From assembly GCF_004216555.1 (NCBI RefSeq), contig NZ_SGWQ01000006.1, positions 1 to 64,000 of the forward strand: a DNA stretch of 64,000 nt, in the 5' to 3' direction. How positions within the stretch are numbered: the stretch's first letter is position 1; every line of letters begins with the position of its first letter. Made by a program: the position numbers and the translations under genes. The notes under the pieces are model-generated. The model had not been told where the DNA came from. It worked only from the letters and a program-made list of their open reading frames with translations, and made no database searches. The DNA is from Herbihabitans rhizosphaerae. GTDB taxonomy: Bacteria; Actinomycetota; Actinomycetes; Mycobacteriales; Pseudonocardiaceae. Positions 1 through 7,943 of this stretch are shown in pieces.

Positions 1-713
1 TGCGGTCGCCGTCCACCGTCTTGCGGGAGCGTGTCCGAGTCGAGCACCCGATTCGCAAGTTCGACCAGCGCCTCGGCCCACCGCCGCGCGGCGGATCGGG
101 TGTCGTCTTTCCCAGCGGGCCTGGCCAGCGGCGACAGCGCGGCTTTCAACACTTCGGCGCATTCGGGTGACAACCTGCCGCGCACCATGATCATGCCGTC
201 AGTGTCGTCGACCATGGACAGTTCCATGCGTTTGCGGGCTTGTTGTTCGTCGAGGACGACCTGTTCGGGCTGTAGGTGTGCTCGGATACGGGTGGCCACC
301 TGCCCGAGTTTCACGGGGTCGAAGACTGTGGCTTCTTCTACGAGCCGCTGTTCGACCTCGGGGTGATGCTCGACCGGGAGCTTGTCGAGGGTGGTGCGCA
401 CGATGTGCACTTGATCGCGGCTGATCGTCCCGTCCGCGAGTGCCTGTGCCGTCACGGGGAGCCGTGGCTCGATCGGCTGTCCGGTCAACGTCGCGGAGCC
501 GAACAACGCGTTGGCGTCCTCCACCCGCCGTCGCGCGTCGGCCGGGCTGATGCGTAGTCGGCCGCGCAACAACACCGGCGTGGAGTAGGCGCCCATTTCC
601 CTAGCGATGCCTTCATCCTCTATCTTCTTGATGAGCCGTAGTTGTTCGAATTGTTGTTTTCGGATCGCTATTTCGCGAGCGTGTAGCTCGTCGAGTAGTT
701 GTTGTCCCCTCAT
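1..713 (-). CDS. 13E12 repeat / DUF222 family protein, N-terminal part (runs off the left edge)
   Basis: Reading the minus strand from the ATG at 713 gives an open frame of 237 codons that leaves the window. It begins MRGQQLLDELHAREIAIRKQ and continues through an arginine- and glutamate-rich helical region that includes LRISPADARRRVEDANAL and AQALADGTISRDQVHIV. These are hallmark segments of the DUF222 domain found in 13E12 repeat proteins, which usually carry a C-terminal HNH endonuclease domain; that part lies outside the window. In mycobacteria the family belongs to the REP13E12 repeated sequences, some of which serve as phage attachment sites. The function of DUF222 is unknown. The gene is divergent from the GNAT gene at 1063, with an unusual structured element between them. 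Confidence 0.85.
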   Translation of the reverse strand, partial: MRGQQLLDELHAREIAIRKQQFEQLRLIKKIEDEGIAREMGAYSTPVLLRGRLRISPADARRRVEDANALFGSATLTGQPIEPRLPVTAQALADGTISRDQVHIVRTTLDKLPVEHHPEVEQRLVEEATVFDPVKLGQVATRIRAHLQPEQVVLDEQQARKRMELSMVDDTDGMIMVRGRLSPECAEVLKAALSPLARPAGKDDTRSAARRWAEALVELANRVLDSDTLPQDGGRRP

Positions 714-767
714 ACCTCGATTCTACCGAAAATGATCGGCCACTATGGGGTGAACAATGGGAGCAAG

Positions 768-942
768 GTGGCGGCGCGGACAATTCGGGGCAGGCCCCCG
801 GCCTGCCCCGATGTCGCCTGCCTTAGGGCCGATCGAGGCTCACAAGTCCAGGGCGAACCCCGCCAAGGGGTGAGTCGGCGAAGCCGACGCCGAAGGCGCC
901 CTTGACTTGTGAGAATCGGCCCGCACAATTCCGCGCCGCCAC
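768..942. repeat. Nested multi-hairpin intergenic element
   Basis: This 175-bp stretch folds on itself with Watson-Crick pairing. The outer stem is 768-780 with 930-942 (13 bp, perfect). Inside are a 10-bp hairpin, 786-795 with 801-810; an 8-bp stem, 826-833 with 915-922; a 17-nt stem, 839-855 with 897-913, with one mismatch; and two small hairpins, 857-861 with 867-871 and 874-879 with 883-888. No protein-like frame runs through it. It lies between the DUF222 gene and the GNAT gene. It could be a structured RNA, a recombination or attachment site, or a genome-wide repeat. The strand cannot be told from the pairing. Confidence 0.7.
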
Positions 943-996
943 ACCCCAAGCCACAACAACGATGCGACTCAAAGCCACGACGGCGCAACTCGCGCG

Positions 997-1040
997 ATGC
1001 ACAGCGCGGAACTCACCAGTGCACAGCGCGGAACTCGCGA
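997..1040. repeat. Two units of the GCGGGACTCGCG-type dispersed repeat
   Basis: Two direct copies of a unit of the form TGCACAGCGCGGAACTC lie just before the GNAT start. The same unit, usually with GGGACTC, recurs at six other intergenic sites in the window. A longer GNAT reading frame starting at 997 would translate the repeat, which argues for the downstream start. Confidence 0.7.
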
Positions 1041-1062
1041 ACCAGCCGACTACCGTGAACCC

Positions 1063-1572
1063 GTGGACCCGATCGAGATCAACGCCGGCGCGTACTACCT
1101 ACGCGCACTCCGCGCCGACGACCGCCTCGACGACCGCCCGAGGATCGTCGAGGGCTTCACCGACCCGGTGTTCCGGGACTGGTCCCCCGGATTCACGATC
1201 ACCGACCTGACCGCCGCCGGCCAGTACGTCGAGCACCGCGCCGAGCAGTGGGCGGACGAAACCCGCCTGTCGTGGGCGATCGCGGAGCCCACCACCGGCC
1301 TGCTCCTCGGCGAGGTCGGCCTCAAGCGACTCGACCTCACCGCCGGCACCGCGGACGCCTCCGTCTGGCTGCACCCCGACTCCCGGGGCAAGGGAATCGC
1401 CACCGAGTGCCTCGGCGCGATCATCCGATTCGGCTTCGGCGCGTTGGACCTCCGTGAGGTCTACTACCGCCACGCGCCGGGCAACGACGCCTCGGCCGCC
1501 ATCGCCGAACGCCTCGGCTTCACCCGAAACGGTACCGAGAACCACCTCGTGCACTGGTTCAAGTCCGCCTGA
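1063..1572 (+). CDS. GNAT family N-acetyltransferase
   Basis: A protein of about 169 residues with the GNAT fold. It shows a GEVGLKRLD strand, a DASVWLHPDSRGKGIATE block carrying the acetyl-CoA pyrophosphate-binding motif R-G-x-G-x-A, and a NDASAAIAERLGF segment typical of the RimJ/RimL-type C-terminal half. It transfers an acetyl group from acetyl-CoA to an unknown amine. I chose the GTG at 1063 because the longer frame from 997 runs through intergenic repeat DNA. No substrate can be inferred from the neighbours. The espG-type gene starts 48 bp downstream. Confidence 0.8.
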   Translation: MDPIEINAGAYYLRALRADDRLDDRPRIVEGFTDPVFRDWSPGFTITDLTAAGQYVEHRAEQWADETRLSWAIAEPTTGLLLGEVGLKRLDLTAGTADASVWLHPDSRGKGIATECLGAIIRFGFGALDLREVYYRHAPGNDASAAIAERLGFTRNGTENHLVHWFKSA

Positions 1573-1620
1573 CCGCCGGCGTCAGTAGGCTGGAACGCGG
1601 GAAAGGGAGGCCCCCAACAC

Positions 1621-2409
1621 ATGATCACGAGCACCGAGCCCATCACGATCTCCGAGGTCGAGTTCGACGTCCTCTGGAAGCACCTCGACCTCGACGAGAC
1701 GCCGCTGATCCTCGACGTCGCCTCGCCCGGCGCGACCTGGGACGAACGCAAACAGATCGAGCGCGCCACCTGGGACGAGCTCGGCCGCCGAGGGCTCGGC
1801 GTGCCGTCCAACGTGGACTACCGGCTCGAAGACCTGATGCGCCTGCTGTTCCAGCCGAAGCGGGAGATCGACGCGCGGCTGTGGGTGGGCCACCTCCTCC
1901 GCGCGATCATCGCCACCGACGGCAGGCGCGCGGTGCAGGCCACCTGGGAGCACGGCCAGATCGCGCTGCGTGAGGCGGACGTGACCGGCCTGCCGAGGCA
2001 CGCGCTGGCCCTGCTGCCGCAGACGCCGGCCGGCCCCGGCGCCTCGGTGACCCTGCGCTCGGAGGACTTCGCCGCCGTGGCCCAGGCCGCCACGCCGCAG
2101 GAGTTCGAGCAGGAGCTGCGCGCCAGGGGTGTGCGCGCCCAGGACGTCGAGACGCTGAAAACGATGTTCGGCAAGGTGCTCGCCCAGGGGCAGTTCGGCA
2201 GCGCCGCGCGCGACTCGTGGGGCAGCCGGCACCGCGCCGACCGGGTGATCAGCTTCTACGACACCGAGGAAGGCGGCCGCTACCTCCAGGCGCGCAAGGA
2301 ATCCGTGTCCAGCGAGGCGTGGACCACGATCTCGCCGGCCGACCCGCGCCGCATGCTGCAGCAGATCACCCAACTGCACGAGGAGAACGTCAACAACGCG
2401 GAACGCTAG
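1621..2409 (+). CDS. ESX secretion-associated protein EspG-like
   Basis: A 262-residue soluble protein beginning MITSTEPITISEVEFDVLWK. The opening, the internal SVTLRSEDFAAVAQA segment, and the length and mixed alpha/beta character match the EspG family. Those proteins act as cytosolic chaperones for PE/PPE-type substrates of type VII (ESX) secretion systems. A purine-rich GGGAGG ribosome site sits about 12 bp ahead of the ATG. No ESX core gene (eccB-E, mycP, esxAB) or PE/PPE gene lies nearby, so this is an orphan copy of the kind common in non-mycobacterial actinomycetes. It converges with the pirin gene, and the two stop codons overlap by 4 bp. Confidence 0.85.
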   Translation: MITSTEPITISEVEFDVLWKHLDLDETPLILDVASPGATWDERKQIERATWDELGRRGLGVPSNVDYRLEDLMRLLFQPKREIDARLWVGHLLRAIIATDGRRAVQATWEHGQIALREADVTGLPRHALALLPQTPAGPGASVTLRSEDFAAVAQAATPQEFEQELRARGVRAQDVETLKTMFGKVLAQGQFGSAARDSWGSRHRADRVISFYDTEEGGRYLQARKESVSSEAWTTISPADPRRMLQQITQLHEENVNNAER

Positions 2410-3368
2410 CGCGCGCGGGGGCGCGCCCGCAGCCGAGTGGTGGGCAGTGGCGGAGCGGGCAGCCGCTCGTCGTGGTCGGGCACGTCACCGAACCGCTCGT
2501 CGCCGCGCTCCCATTCCTCGTGCACCCGCACGATCTCGTCGTGGTCGCGGGCCACGAAGTTCCACCACATCACCAGTTCCTCGGCGAACGGCTCGCCGCC
2601 GAGCAGCAGCACCACAGCCGGCTCGTCGGCCGCCAGCTCCACCTCGGTCCGCCCGGTCCCGAGGTACAGCAGCGGCCCGGCGACCAGCCCCTCACCGTCC
2701 ACAGTGGACGATCCGCGCAGCACGAGCGCGCCGTGCTCGAACGCCGGGTCCAGCGGCAGCCGCACCGACGCGCCGGCGGCCAGATCGATCTGCGCGCCCA
2801 CGATCGGCGAGAACATGCGCGCGGTGGACCGGGCATCGCCCACCGAGCCGACGATCACGGTGATCTCCGCGCCACCGTCGCGCACCACCGGCAGATCGGC
2901 GTGGTGGGAGAAACTCGGTGGCACGTCACGGCTTTCGTTCGGCAGCGCCACCCACAACTGCACGCCGTGCAACTCCGGCGGAGGCGCGGCCGGTGACTCC
3001 TCCGCGTGCGCGATTCCCCGTCCCGCCGTCATCAGGCTCAGCTCGCCCGGCCGCACGAGCTGCCGGGACCCGACGCTGTCGGCGTGCAGCACCTCGCCGG
3101 ACACCAGCCAGGTGACGGTCTGCAGGCCGATGTGCGGGTGCGGCGGCACCCGCATGCCCGGTCCACCGCGGACGGACAACGGGCCGTAGCTGTCCAGGAA
3201 GCACCACGCGCCGATCATGCGCCGGTCCCGGTGCGGCAGGAGCCGGTCCACCATGATCGTCCGAGGGCCGAGTTGCACCTCGCGCGGCTCCAGCACCTCG
3301 TGCACCGGGTCCGCCGTCGCGGTCGCGTTGCACACCGTCTCTTGTGGACGGACCTGCATGTCGCTCAC
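2406..3368 (-). CDS. Pirin family protein
   Basis: A 320-residue bicupin. The N-terminal cupin carries the pirin signature PPHPHIGLQTVTW, with putative iron ligands His77 and His79, and GRGIAHAEE, with His121 and Glu123. The C-terminal half is the pirin_C cupin. Bacterial pirins are iron-binding proteins with proposed quercetinase or regulatory roles; nothing here tells which applies. The gene contains one copy of the 13-bp palindrome GTCCACAGTGGAC at 2697-2709, and a related palindrome lies just upstream of its start (3374-3384). It converges with espG. Confidence 0.88.
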   Translation of the reverse strand: MSDMQVRPQETVCNATATADPVHEVLEPREVQLGPRTIMVDRLLPHRDRRMIGAWCFLDSYGPLSVRGGPGMRVPPHPHIGLQTVTWLVSGEVLHADSVGSRQLVRPGELSLMTAGRGIAHAEESPAAPPPELHGVQLWVALPNESRDVPPSFSHHADLPVVRDGGAEITVIVGSVGDARSTARMFSPIVGAQIDLAAGASVRLPLDPAFEHGALVLRGSSTVDGEGLVAGPLLYLGTGRTEVELAADEPAVVLLLGGEPFAEELVMWWNFVARDHDEIVRVHEEWERGDERFGDVPDHDERLPAPPLPTTRLRARPRAR

Positions 3369-3401
3369 GGCGCCTCCACTGTGGACAGAGTGAAACCGTT
3401 G

Positions 3402-5183
3402 TCAGCTAACGGGTTCCATGATCTCCGGACGTGCCTCGGGTGCGGCGGAGCGCCTGGCGTCAGCCGCCTGATCGTCCGGTTGGGACTGTGAGTCGCGCTC
3501 GGCCTCGACCCGCGCGTTGTACACCTCGACCTCGCGCGCGACCCGGGCGTCGTCCCAGCCGAGCACCTCGGCCATCAGCTCGGCCACCTGCTTGGCGCAG
3601 TCCACGCCGCGATGCGGGTACTCGATCGAGATCCGGGTGCGCCGCGCCAGCGTGTCCTCCACGTGCAGGGCGCCCTCGTGGCTGGCCGCGTACACCGCCT
3701 CGACGGCGAGGTAGTCCGGCGCGCCGGCCAGCGGCTTGAGCCATTCCGGGTGACCGTCGGCCAGCCCCAGCACCTCGTGCACCAGCGAGCCGTAGCGGTC
3801 CAGCAGGTGCCGCACCCGGTACGGGTGCAGCCCGTGCCGCGCGGCGAGCTGATCGGCCTGGTTCACCAGCGCGTGGTAGCCGTCCGCGCCGAGCAGCGGC
3901 ACCTGGTCGGTGATCGACGGCCGCAGCCGGCCGGGCAGGTCGGGCGCGGCGGCGTCCACCGCGTCGGCGGCCATCACCCGGTAGGTCGTGTACTTCCCGC
4001 CGGCGATCGCCACCAGGCCGGGCGACACGCGAGCCACCGCGTGCTCGCGGGACAGCTTCGAGGTCGACTCGCTCTCACCGGCCAGCAGCGGCCGCAGTCC
4101 GGCGTACACGCCCTCGATGTCGGCGGTCGTCAGCGGCGTGGCGAGTACGGAGTTGACCTGCTCGAGGATGTAGTCGATGTCGCGCTTGGTGGCCGCCGGG
4201 TGGGCGAGGTCCAGGTTCCAGTCGGTGTCCGTGGTGCCCACGATCCAGTGATTGCGCCACGGGATGACGAACAGCACCGACTTCGTCGTGCGCAGGATCA
4301 GCCCGGACTCGGACACGATCCGGTCGCGCGGCACCACGATGTGCACGCCCTTGCTCGCCCGCACCCGGAACCGCCCGCGCGAACCGGACAGCCGCTGCAG
4401 CTCGTCGGTCCACACGCCGGTGCAGTTGATCACCGCGTTGGCCTGGACCGTGGTCTCGCGACCGTCCTCCGAGTCCCGCACCCGCACGCCGGACACGCGG
4501 TCGGCCTCGCGCACGAAGTCGACCACCTGGGTGGAGGTGCGCACGACCGCGCCGTAGTGCGCGGCGGTGCGCGCGACGGTCATGGTGTGCCGCGCGTCGT
4601 CGGCCTGCGCGTCGAAGTACCGGATCCCGCCGACCAGCGCGTTGCGCTTGAGCGCGGGCACCATGCGCAGCGCGCCCGCCCGGGTCAGGTGCTTCTGGCC
4701 GGGCACCGACCGCGCGCCGCCCATCGTGTCGTAGAGGAACAGACCGGCCGCGGTGTACGGCCGTTCCCACACCCGGTGCGCCAGCGGGTACAGAAAGCTG
4801 ACCGGCTTCACCAGGTGCGGGGCGAGTCGGGTGAGCATCAGCTCGCGTTCCCGCAGCGCCTCGCGCACCAGGCCGAACTCGAGCTGTTCCAGGTAGCGCA
4901 GGCCGCCGTGGAACAGCTTCGAGGACCGGCTGGACGTGCCGGACGCGAGATCGCGCGCCTCGACCAGCGCGACCCGAAGGCCTCGGGTGGCCGCGTCGAG
5001 CGCGGTACCGACGCCCACGACGCCACCGCCGATCACCACGACGTCGAACGTCTCCTCACCGAGCCGGCGCCAGGCCAGCTCGCGTTCGTCGTCACCGAGC
5101 CGGCCGGTGATCGGGTCCGGTGTGGAGGGCTTGCGGTTCGCCACGTCCCGCCTCCGTGTGCTCGAGGAGCTGACCTCGACCAC
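3402..5183 (-). CDS. glpD: Glycerol-3-phosphate dehydrogenase (FAD)
   Basis: A 593-residue membrane-associated flavoenzyme that oxidises sn-glycerol 3-phosphate to dihydroxyacetone phosphate and passes electrons to the quinone pool. It has the dinucleotide-binding motif GGGVVG at residues 52-57, the LVEARDLASGTSSRSSKL segment that contacts FAD, and a C-terminal DAO_C domain. The length suits actinobacterial GlpD2. The first 15-20 residues are poorly conserved, so the start may lie slightly downstream. It is divergent from glpF-glpK, completing a glycerol uptake and catabolism locus. It corresponds to M. tuberculosis Rv3302c in the conserved gene order discussed in the findings. Confidence 0.93.
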   Translation of the reverse strand: MVEVSSSSTRRRDVANRKPSTPDPITGRLGDDERELAWRRLGEETFDVVVIGGGVVGVGTALDAATRGLRVALVEARDLASGTSSRSSKLFHGGLRYLEQLEFGLVREALRERELMLTRLAPHLVKPVSFLYPLAHRVWERPYTAAGLFLYDTMGGARSVPGQKHLTRAGALRMVPALKRNALVGGIRYFDAQADDARHTMTVARTAAHYGAVVRTSTQVVDFVREADRVSGVRVRDSEDGRETTVQANAVINCTGVWTDELQRLSGSRGRFRVRASKGVHIVVPRDRIVSESGLILRTTKSVLFVIPWRNHWIVGTTDTDWNLDLAHPAATKRDIDYILEQVNSVLATPLTTADIEGVYAGLRPLLAGESESTSKLSREHAVARVSPGLVAIAGGKYTTYRVMAADAVDAAAPDLPGRLRPSITDQVPLLGADGYHALVNQADQLAARHGLHPYRVRHLLDRYGSLVHEVLGLADGHPEWLKPLAGAPDYLAVEAVYAASHEGALHVEDTLARRTRISIEYPHRGVDCAKQVAELMAEVLGWDDARVAREVEVYNARVEAERDSQSQPDDQAADARRSAAPEARPEIMEPVS

Positions 5184-5357
5184 GCTACCTCCAAACGTGA
5201 TCGACTACCCCTCGCCGCGTCGACCATTCGGGTACCAGGGCCGTAGACAGTTGACCTTCCGTCCCGTAGCGTCCCGCCTCACTCAGGGTAGGCACCGGCG
5301 CCGGTCCCCTGGCTGAAGGTCGGTCGCCTGCCCCTCCGTCACGCGCGAGGGAGACCG

Positions 5358-6113
5358 GTGGTGAACCTGAACTTCGGCGAGATCATCCTCTGGGAAATGA
5401 TGGGCACGGCCATGTTGACGCTGCTCGGCGTCGGTGTGGTGGCCAACGTCGTGCTGAAGAAGACGCTCGGAAACAACGGCGGCTGGTTACTGATCAACAT
5501 CGGCTGGGGTTTCGCGGTGTTCGTGGGTGCGAGCATCGCGGCGCCGGCCGGGGCGCACCTCAACCCGGCCGTCACGCTCGGTGTCGCACTGGCCGACGCG
5601 GACGCGAAGATGGGTGGCTGGGGCAACTTTCCCGCGTACCTGATCGGGCAGATCGTCGGCGCGTTCCTTGGCGCGGTGCTGGCGTGGGCGGCGTACAAGC
5701 TGCAGTTCGACACGCACGACGAGCCGAGGAACACACGCGGGATCTTCTGCACCGGTCCAACCGTTCCGAACTACCTGTGGAACACCGTCACCGAGGTCAT
5801 CGGCACGTTCGTGCTCGTCGCCTGGATCCTGCTCTCGCCGGGGGCGAAGGTCGGAGCCGGCTCGATCGAATTCGGCAACTCCGCACTCGGCTACGCGGCC
5901 GTCGCGTTCGTGGTGATCGGCATCGGCAGCTCGCTCGGTGGCCCGACCGGGTACGCCATCAACCCGGTCCGTGACCTCGGGCCACGTATCGCGTACGCCG
6001 TGCTTCCGATCAAGGGCAAGGGTTCCCCCGAATGGAACTACTCCTGGGTGCCGATCGTGGGCCCGCTGCTCGGCGGCTTGCTCGCCGGCCTCCTGTACCT
6101 GATCGTCACGTAA
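5358..6113 (+). CDS. glpF: Glycerol uptake facilitator (aquaglyceroporin, MIP family)
   Basis: A 251-residue inner-membrane channel with six transmembrane helices and two half-helices. The first pore signature is intact, HLNPAVTLG, with NPA near residues 69-71. The second reads NPVRDLGPR, so the usual alanine is valine (residues 202-204), while the selectivity-filter arginine and the glycerol-type aspartate are kept. The length and the aspartate after the second motif mark it as an aquaglyceroporin, not a water channel. Tandem GTG codons at 5358 and 5361 follow a GAGGGAG ribosome site. It is followed by glpK and is divergent from glpD. Confidence 0.92.
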   Translation: MVNLNFGEIILWEMMGTAMLTLLGVGVVANVVLKKTLGNNGGWLLINIGWGFAVFVGASIAAPAGAHLNPAVTLGVALADADAKMGGWGNFPAYLIGQIVGAFLGAVLAWAAYKLQFDTHDEPRNTRGIFCTGPTVPNYLWNTVTEVIGTFVLVAWILLSPGAKVGAGSIEFGNSALGYAAVAFVVIGIGSSLGGPTGYAINPVRDLGPRIAYAVLPIKGKGSPEWNYSWVPIVGPLLGGLLAGLLYLIVT

Positions 6114-6146
6114 TGAAGGTCGTGCTTGAGTTGCGTGGAACTCACG

Positions 6147-6251
6147 TAGGGCACGCCCAGGCGGCGATCTACGGCGTTGGCGCCCGCTCGAGTATGCCCA
6201 ATACGAGTCGCGAACGCCGCCTTGTAGCTCATCCACCTGGGCGCGCCCGGC
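6147..6251. repeat. Long imperfect hairpin between glpF and glpK
   Basis: The glpF-glpK gap holds an imperfect inverted repeat of about 100 nt. The left arm, GGGCACGCCCAGG followed by CTACGGCGTTGGCG and CTCG, pairs with a right arm containing CGAGTCGCGAACGCC, CTTGTAG and CCTGGGCGCGCCC, around an AT-rich loop near 6192-6203. It is not coding. It may be a processing or stability element within the glpFK transcript, or a dispersed repeat. A genome search would decide. Confidence 0.5.
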
Positions 6252-6305
6252 TGGGTCGACCTGCGAGGGCGGCAAACCAAGAACGAAGAGAGAGGGCGCG
6301 AACAA

Positions 6306-7820
6306 ATGGCTCAGTACGTTGCGGCGATCGACCAGGGCACGACGTCCACGCGGTGCATGATCTTCTCCCATTCCGGTGAAGTGGTCGCGGTCGACCAGAA
6401 GGAGCACAAGCAGATCTTCCCGAGGGCCGGGTGGGTGGAGCACGATCCGGAGGAGGTCTGGACGAACACCCGCGAGGTGACCGCGGGTGCGCTCGCCAAG
6501 GCAGACCTGCACGCGCCGGACATCGCGGCGGTCGGGATCACCAACCAGCGCGAGACCTCGGTCGTGTGGGAGAAGTCCACCGGCAAGCCGGTGTACAACG
6601 CGATCGTCTGGCAGGACACCCGTACGGACAAGATCTGCCAGGATCTCGGCGCGCTCGGCGGCGGCCAGGAGCGCTACCGGTCCAAGGTGGGCCTCCCGCT
6701 GGCCACCTACTTCTCCGGTCCGAAGATCCGCTGGATCCTGGACAACGTCGAGGGCGCGCGGGCCAGGGCCGAGGCCGGCGAGCTGCTGTTCGGCAACATG
6801 GACACCTGGGTGCTGTGGAACATGACCGGCGGACCGGACGGCGGGGTGCACGTCACCGATCCGACCAACGCGTCCCGCACACTGCTCATGGATCTGTCCA
6901 CTTTGGACTGGGATCCGGAGATCTGCGCCGAGGTCGGGGTGCCGATGTCGATGCTGCCCGAGATCCGCTCGTCCTCGGAGGAGTACGGAAAGGTCCGCGA
7001 GCGGGGTGCGCTCGCCGGTGTGACCATCTCCGGCATCCTCGGCGACCAGCAGGCGGCCACGTTCGGGCAGGCGTGCCTGACCCCCGGCGAGGCCAAGAAC
7101 ACTTATGGCACAGGCAACTTCGTGCTGCTGAACACCGGCACGGAGAAGGTGATGAGCGACAACGGCCTGCTCACCACCGTGTGCTACAAGATCGGCTCGA
7201 ACGACACCGTGTACGCGCTGGAGGGCGCGATCGCGGTGACCGGCTCACTGGTGCAGTGGGTCCGGGACAACCTCGGCATGATCGCCACCGCGGCCGACAT
7301 CGAGACCGACGCGAAGTCGGTGGAGGACAACGGCGGGTGCTACTTCGTGCCGGCGTTCTCGGGTCTGTTCGCACCGTACTGGCGGTCCGACGCACGCGGC
7401 GCGATCGTCGGGCTCACCCGGTTCGTCAACCGCGGCCACCTCGCACGGGCCGTACTGGAGGCGACGGCGTACCAGACCCGCGAGGTGATCGAGGCGATGA
7501 ACGCGGACTCGGGTGTGCCGCTGAAATCGCTCAAGGTGGACGGCGGCATGGTGGTCAACGAGACCCTCATGCAGTTCCAGGCTGATCTTCTGGACGTGCC
7601 GGTGATCCGCCCGGTGGTCAACGAGACGACCGCGCTGGGTGCCGCCTACGCCGCCGGCCTCGCCGTCGGGTTCTGGGCCAGTGAGGACGACATCCGCAAC
7701 AACTGGGCGCAGGACAAGCAGTGGAACCCCGCGATGGACGAGGCCACCCGGGAGAAGCTCTACGCCGGCTGGAAGAAGGCCGTCACCCGCACCTTCGACT
7801 GGGTCGAGTCCGAGGACTGA
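6306..7820 (+). CDS. glpK: Glycerol kinase
   Basis: A 504-residue FGGY-family kinase that phosphorylates glycerol with ATP to give sn-glycerol 3-phosphate, trapping glycerol brought in by GlpF and feeding GlpD. It starts [17 protein letters not shown] with the ATP-binding DQGTTST motif and has the family segments [21 protein letters not shown], the EYGK region and [19 protein letters not shown]. The length equals that of characterised GlpK enzymes. It is followed 16 bp later by a strong terminator, so the glpF-glpK unit ends here. Confidence 0.96.
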   Translation: MAQYVAAIDQGTTSTRCMIFSHSGEVVAVDQKEHKQIFPRAGWVEHDPEEVWTNTREVTAGALAKADLHAPDIAAVGITNQRETSVVWEKSTGKPVYNAIVWQDTRTDKICQDLGALGGGQERYRSKVGLPLATYFSGPKIRWILDNVEGARARAEAGELLFGNMDTWVLWNMTGGPDGGVHVTDPTNASRTLLMDLSTLDWDPEICAEVGVPMSMLPEIRSSSEEYGKVRERGALAGVTISGILGDQQAATFGQACLTPGEAKNTYGTGNFVLLNTGTEKVMSDNGLLTTVCYKIGSNDTVYALEGAIAVTGSLVQWVRDNLGMIATAADIETDAKSVEDNGGCYFVPAFSGLFAPYWRSDARGAIVGLTRFVNRGHLARAVLEATAYQTREVIEAMNADSGVPLKSLKVDGGMVVNETLMQFQADLLDVPVIRPVVNETTALGAAYAAGLAVGFWASEDDIRNNWAQDKQWNPAMDEATREKLYAGWKKAVTRTFDWVESED

Positions 7821-7835
7821 CCGTCCACAGTGGAC

Positions 7836-7869
7836 AACGGCCCGGCGCGCGAGCGCCGGGCCGTTCTTT
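7836..7869 (+). terminator. Rho-independent terminator of glpFK
   Basis: A perfect 13-bp GC-rich stem (7836-7848 with 7853-7865) closed by a GCGA loop is followed by CTTTG. The 13-bp palindrome GTCCACAGTGGAC (7823-7835) lies directly between the glpK stop and this stem. Confidence 0.85.
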
Positions 7870-7943
7870 GATTCTGATCGAAATCCACCCTCCCCTTCGT
7901 TACCGGCGAGCTAGCGTCCCCGCCGACGGAGGGAAGGAAGACG

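Noticed and set aside
997-1062. Upstream start for the GNAT gene
   Set aside because: The extra 22 codons are dispersed repeat DNA; GTG 1063 gives a normal N-terminus.
3612-5246. 544-codon plus-strand frame opposite glpD
   Set aside because: Antisense shadow with Val/His/Arg-rich low-information sequence; glpD on the other strand is unambiguous.
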